A DNA stretch of 64,000 nucleotides from Kitasatospora cinereorecta. Lineage in GTDB: Bacteria > Actinomycetota > Actinomycetes > Streptomycetales > Streptomycetaceae. How positions within the stretch are numbered: position 1 is the stretch's first letter; every line of letters starts with the position of its first letter. The notes below the pieces were generated by a model. It saw nothing but the letters and a program-made list of their open reading frames with translations, did not search any database and was not told where the DNA came from. The stretch covers positions 620,001-684,000 of the forward strand of contig NZ_JAMZDX010000004.1 of assembly GCF_024172095.1 (NCBI RefSeq), read 5' to 3'. Made by a program: the position numbers and the translations under genes. Of this stretch, positions 60,731-64,000 are shown piece after piece.

Positions 60731-61672
60731 GTGACGGCAGCCGACAACCTCCACCACCAGCTGGCCGACGCCGAGTTGGCCGCCTTCGTCGAGGCGGTCC
60801 GCCGCGACCCCGGGCCTTCGGCCCGTGAGCTCGGCGCGGCCGGGCTGCGCCGGGCGCAGCGTTCGCGGGTCGCGGGGCAGGTCCGCGGGCCCGAGGTCGA
60901 CACGGTGTCCGACCTGACCGTCGGCCCCGGCGACGTACCGGTCCGGCTGTACCGCCACCCGGGCGCGGACCGCGGGACCGTGGTGTTCCTGCACGGCGGC
61001 ATGTGGGCGATCGGCGACCTGGACTCGCACGACCGCCTCTGCCGGCGGTTGGTCCACGGCGCCGGCGTGGCCGTGGTGGCCGTCGACTACCGGCGGGCGC
61101 CGGAACACGTGTGGCCCGCCGCGGTCGACGACGCCGTGGCGGTCCTGCGCTGGGCGCACACGGACGCCGGTGCGACCACCGGGACCGCCGGGCCGGTCGT
61201 GGCGATGGGCGACAGCGCGGGCGGCCACCTCGCCACCCTCGCCTGCCTGCGGCTGCGCGACGAGGACGGACCGCTGCCCGCCCTCCAGGTCCTGGCCTAC
61301 CCCAACACCGACCTCACCCTGTCCCGGCCGAGCGTCCGGACCAAGGGCACCGGCTGGGCACTGGACGCGGACGCCGTCGCCTGGGGAGCCGAACTGTGGG
61401 TCCCCGACGCCTCGCGCCGCGCCGACCCGGCCGTCAGCCCGCTCTACGCCGAACTCGGCGGCCTGCCGCCCGCGGTCGTCGTCACCGCGGAGCACGACCC
61501 GCTGCGCGACGAGGGCGACGCCTACGCGACGCGTCTGGCAGCCGCGGGCGTACCGGTGCGGCACCGCTGCGAGAGCCGGCAGATCCACGGCTTCCTGACC
61601 CTCGACGCCCTCTCCCCTGCCGCCGCGGCAGCCGGCGGGCGGATCTTCGCGGACCTCGCCGACCTGCTGTGA
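60731..61672 (+). CDS. HSL-type alpha/beta hydrolase
   Basis: The 313-residue hydrolase of the hormone-sensitive lipase group has VVFLHGGMWAIGD (HGG oxyanion motif, ~80-92), AMGDSAGGHLAT (nucleophile Ser ~158), EHDPLRDE (Asp) and QIHGFLTL (His). It is probably a carboxylesterase of short acyl or aryl esters. The GTG start follows GGGGGACC. It is divergent from the YCII/sigma pair. Confidence 0.9.
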   Translation: MTAADNLHHQLADAELAAFVEAVRRDPGPSARELGAAGLRRAQRSRVAGQVRGPEVDTVSDLTVGPGDVPVRLYRHPGADRGTVVFLHGGMWAIGDLDSHDRLCRRLVHGAGVAVVAVDYRRAPEHVWPAAVDDAVAVLRWAHTDAGATTGTAGPVVAMGDSAGGHLATLACLRLRDEDGPLPALQVLAYPNTDLTLSRPSVRTKGTGWALDADAVAWGAELWVPDASRRADPAVSPLYAELGGLPPAVVVTAEHDPLRDEGDAYATRLAAAGVPVRHRCESRQIHGFLTLDALSPAAAAAGGRIFADLADLL

Positions 61673-61714
61673 CCCGGGCCCGGCCCTGGTGCCGGCTCTC
61701 GTGTGCGGGCCCGT

Positions 61715-62308
61715 TCAGCCGTCGGACGGGAAGGCCGGGTCCACGGTGATCACGACGTTCGGCGCGTGGCGGCCGATGGTCTCCAGCAGCAGCTGAGTGT
61801 CGAGCTGCCAGAGGTGGACCGGTCGGCTGGCCGTGATCAGCTCCCACGGCCGGCCGGCGGCGCGCTCCGCCGCACGGATCGCGGCCGGGTTCTCCGTCCC
61901 GCTCGGCAGGGCGGGCGCGCCGGTGAGCCGGTGCACGCCGACGTACGGCATGCCGCCCGTCGCCTGGACCCACAGCTCCACGGCGGTGATCTCGTTCCAC
62001 GGCACCCGGGCGCAGCCCTGCTCGTACCGCAACGGGTACCCGCCGAGCAGCACGCCCTCGGCATCGACCCGCAACGCCACCCGGCCGCCGCGCACCGACG
62101 CCGACGTCATCCCGACCGAGAGCCCGGCGGTCACCACGGCGAGCACCCCCAGCGCGACCACCACCCAGCCGAGCACGCCCCCGCTCACCGCGCCGACCAC
62201 CAGCGCCGACACCCCGACCCCGACCCCCACGACGGCGGACCGCCGCTTGCGGATCGCTTTCGGGGTCCACCCGTAGCGACACTCGTACACGTCTTCGTGT
62301 GTGGTCAC
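61715..62308 (-). CDS. Hypothetical membrane protein, 197 aa
   Basis: A cytoplasmic basic N-terminus (YGWTPKAIRKRRSAVV) leads into two adjacent spans (about 25-70), followed by a soluble beta-rich domain of about 120 residues with VALRVDAEGVLLGGYP and VPWNEITAVELWV. The pattern is like streptomycete PH-like membrane proteins (the VPW-x-EI strand). No enzymatic motif. Confidence 0.75.
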   Translation of the reverse strand: MTTHEDVYECRYGWTPKAIRKRRSAVVGVGVGVSALVVGAVSGGVLGWVVVALGVLAVVTAGLSVGMTSASVRGGRVALRVDAEGVLLGGYPLRYEQGCARVPWNEITAVELWVQATGGMPYVGVHRLTGAPALPSGTENPAAIRAAERAAGRPWELITASRPVHLWQLDTQLLLETIGRHAPNVVITVDPAFPSDG

Positions 62309-62406
62309 GGGAGGGAGTGTGTCAGCCGGACGGCCATGGCGGAAGATCTTCGGCCGGCGGCGTACCGGCCTGGTGTACGGGCCTGACGCCGGGACAGAAT
62401 GAACTC

Positions 62407-62883
62407 ATGCCCGAGGCACCCGAGTTCCTCTCCCGCGGACCGCAAGGATGGCCCGCATCCGAATCCCGGCGCTCCGCACTGGCCGCCGACCGGGTCAGGC
62501 TGTTCGCCGACTCCGTCTTCGGCATCGGCCTGGCAGTCGCCCTGGGCGTGGTGTACCTGGTCGGCGTCCTCTTCATCGACCTCGCCGCACGGCCGTTCAC
62601 GGCGAACCCGAAGGACCCGGCCGCCGTCGCACAGCGCGCCGCCGGGGAACGGGCCGCCGACTCTCACTTCGTCGTCTGGACCGCGGCCTTCCTGCTCCTC
62701 ACCCTGACCGTCGCCGTCCTGGCAGCCCGCCGGAAGTCCCCTTGGACGGCCGGCCCCCAGTTCGTCGTCGCCGCCCTCCTCACCCTCGCCCTCGTCGCCG
62801 TCCTGCGGGGCCCCACCGCCGACACCCCGGCCCGCCCCGACCCCGCCGCCCCGATCTGCCGATCCGGCTCCACCTGCCCTTAG
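62407..62883 (+). CDS. Hypothetical membrane protein, 158 aa
   Basis: The 158-residue protein has three hydrophobic spans (about 38-60, 95-115, 122-140) and a polar tail ending in ICRSGSTCP with two Cys. It is divergent from the preceding gene. No family recognised. The ATG at 62407 gives a polar N-terminus of about 35 residues before the first span. Confidence 0.65.
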   Translation: MPEAPEFLSRGPQGWPASESRRSALAADRVRLFADSVFGIGLAVALGVVYLVGVLFIDLAARPFTANPKDPAAVAQRAAGERAADSHFVVWTAAFLLLTLTVAVLAARRKSPWTAGPQFVVAALLTLALVAVLRGPTADTPARPDPAAPICRSGSTCP

Positions 62884-62897
62884 CCGGGGTGTTCGGA

Positions 62898-63137
62898 TCA
62901 GTCGCCGACGGTGAGCGTCGCATGTTTCTCGACGCCGAGACCGGCCAGTACGGCGCGGAGCCGGTCGAGCGCCGCGTCCGGGTCCATGCCCGGCGCGATC
63001 TCCAGGTCGAGATGGCACTGTCCCATCCCGCTCCCGGCACCCGTGATCTCGCCCTCGGACCCGAACGCGGCCTCCAACGCCTCCTCGACCTCATCCCGGT
63101 CGATCGGCAGGCCCACGAAGACGATCTCGACGAACAC
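62898..63137 (-). CDS. Small hypothetical protein, 79 aa
   Basis: The GTG at 63137 follows GAGGAG at 4-5 nt, which fixes the start better than longer readings. The protein reads strand-helix-strand-strand-helix-strand: FVEIVFVG, DRDEVEEALEAAFG, QCHLDLEIA, ALDRLRAVLAGL, HATLTV, a ferredoxin-like ordering with acidic charge. Function unknown. It follows the next gene upstream with a 20-bp gap. Confidence 0.7.
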   Translation of the reverse strand: MFVEIVFVGLPIDRDEVEEALEAAFGSEGEITGAGSGMGQCHLDLEIAPGMDPDAALDRLRAVLAGLGVEKHATLTVGD

Positions 63138-63157
63138 CGCACTCCTCAACTCAACGC

Positions 63158-63430
63158 TCAAAGGCCCAGGGCGTACGGAAGACCAAGGATCCAGGCGGCC
63201 CGGCCCGGGTCGCCCTCGGCGACGCGCTCCAACGTCTCGACGAACCACCGACGCTCGTCGGACTCCATCTCACCGAGCTCGTGGGCGACGCCCTCCAGTG
63301 TGCTCAGCGCGACCTGCGCGTCGTGTCCCACCGCGACGAGATCCTCCAGGGTCGCGACGGCGGTCAGCAGGGCCCTGACCACAGCGTCGCCCTGCACCAC
63401 GGCGCTGCTCCCCTCGGGCTGACTGATCAC
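63158..63430 (-). CDS. Small hypothetical helical protein, 90 aa
   Basis: The GTG at 63430 starts a mainly helical 90-residue protein: ALLTAVATLEDLVAVGHDAQVALSTLEGVAHEL then ERRWFVETLERVAEGD. No membrane span. It is in the same orientation as and close to the 79-aa gene, with which it probably forms a two-gene unit. Neither gene is recognised; an immunity or partner-protein pair is speculation. Confidence 0.6.
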   Translation of the reverse strand: MISQPEGSSAVVQGDAVVRALLTAVATLEDLVAVGHDAQVALSTLEGVAHELGEMESDERRWFVETLERVAEGDPGRAAWILGLPYALGL

Positions 63431-63493
63431 GCGACGATGCTGCCACGCGCACCGCATCCGGGGGACATCGCCCCGCACCCGGAACCTTCGCGG

Positions 63494-63904
63494 TCAGCGG
63501 TACGGCTGGTGGTCCTCGCGGTGGGTGGTGGTGCCGCCGGCCAGGCGCCAGGAGCGGCTGCGGCGGGAGAGGATCCACGCTTCGGGGGCTCGGCGGGCTG
63601 CGGCGATCCAGGCGGCGAGCTCGGGGAGGGCGTGCGAGCGCAGGACGCTTCGCGCGTGGGCCCGTTCGGTGCCCGGAAGCGGCGAGATGCGGATCCGTGC
63701 GGTGGACCAGACGCTCGGGTGGAGGCCGACGCCGTAGTTGGAGCGGATCGGCGGGATCCACTCGGCGTGCAGCAGCGTCCCGTCGTCGCTCGGCCGGTCG
63801 ACGAACCGCAGGTCCACCTCCTCAGCGCCGGGCACGGCACGCAGGTCGGTCGGGGTGAGCGGCCACGACAGGTCGCGGGGCAGGCGGCGGTTACGTGCGG
63901 ACAC
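63494..63904 (-). CDS. Hypothetical protein, 136 aa
   Basis: The 136-residue basic protein starts at a GTG (63904). It has EVDLRFVDRPSDDGTLLHAEWIPPI near residue 30, a central WSTARIRISPL segment, and a helix LPELAAWIAAARRAPEAWI. The tail is Arg/His-rich. I recognise no domain, and there is no signal peptide or span. It is the last gene in the window and lies 63 bp upstream of the 90-aa gene. Confidence 0.6.
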   Translation of the reverse strand: MSARNRRLPRDLSWPLTPTDLRAVPGAEEVDLRFVDRPSDDGTLLHAEWIPPIRSNYGVGLHPSVWSTARIRISPLPGTERAHARSVLRSHALPELAAWIAAARRAPEAWILSRRSRSWRLAGGTTTHREDHQPYR

Positions 63905-64000
63905 CGCGCGAGGATGGCATACGGCCAGGTCAGGGCACAGGTGGGTTTCCGCTGATGCCCGGACACCCGCTCGCGGGCCGGGCGGACTCCACCCACAGCC

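Noticed and set aside
1..64000. tRNA, rRNA or tmRNA genes
   Set aside because: No cloverleaf with TpsiC-like GGTTCGA box or conserved rRNA segment was recognised on either strand by eye.

Overview
The window is about 73% G+C chromosomal DNA from a high-GC actinomycete, most likely Streptomyces or the related Kitasatospora. The evidence is GTG/TTG starts, GTGA/ATGA stop-start overlaps, a DUF4193 zinc-ribbon protein of streptomycete type, a mycothiol-dependent enzyme, SpoIIE-type PP2C phosphatase, ECF sigma factor and streptomycete IS701/IS982 relatives. I saw no rRNA, tRNA, CRISPR array or phage module. Starts are chosen from Shine-Dalgarno (SD) matches, overlaps and homologue habits. Family names come from recognised motifs, not from a search.

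Left part (1-16 kb): a PiT phosphate transporter and a Tat-exported phospholipase C suggest phosphate scavenging. They are followed by a short-chain dehydrogenase. Next comes the most interesting unit, 5.4-8.7 kb. An M-box Mg2+ riboswitch and a terminator-like hairpin precede a proline-rich leader ORF with a strong SD. Then follow a soluble PRC-barrel/MgtE-N/CBS protein, an NRAMP-related transporter with altered metal-site motifs, and a 28-residue membrane peptide. Next are a Baeyer-Villiger-type monooxygenase, a YciO-like protein, and a TetR/MFS/metallo-hydrolase unit with matching operators in front of both tetR and the exporter gene.

Middle (14-44 kb): this is a run of small regulatory and metabolic units. 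They are a ROK protein, an ArsR-MFS pair, an isopropylmalate-synthase-like/Sua5-like pair divergent from a PaaK-type ligase, a MOSC and a VOC protein, a DUF2975-HTH pair with a perfect palindrome, an esterase, a MarR/AhpD-like divergent pair, and a SpoIIE phosphatase. An Lrp/permease/amidohydrolase unit, a secreted Cys protein, a DacB-like peptidase, a GH27 alpha-galactosidase, VanZ, AraC/hydrolase and a two-component system complete it.

44.4-48.4 kb is an insertion-sequence graveyard. It holds an IS982-like end, an IS5 scrap, an intact mycothiol-dependent isomerase-like gene, a broken IS982 transposase, and an IS701-type element with inverted repeats and CTAG duplications. That element carries an intact passenger gene. 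Its right-hand target duplication supplies the stop codon of the neighbouring gene.

Right part (48.4-64 kb): a MoxR/DUF58/DUF4129 operon, a methyltransferase downstream of a 1021-residue AAA/TPR regulator, and an ECF sigma factor coupled to a YCII-domain protein. The sigma gene's 3' end is followed by decayed tandem copies of its own tail. An HSL-type hydrolase and several small unknown genes end the window.
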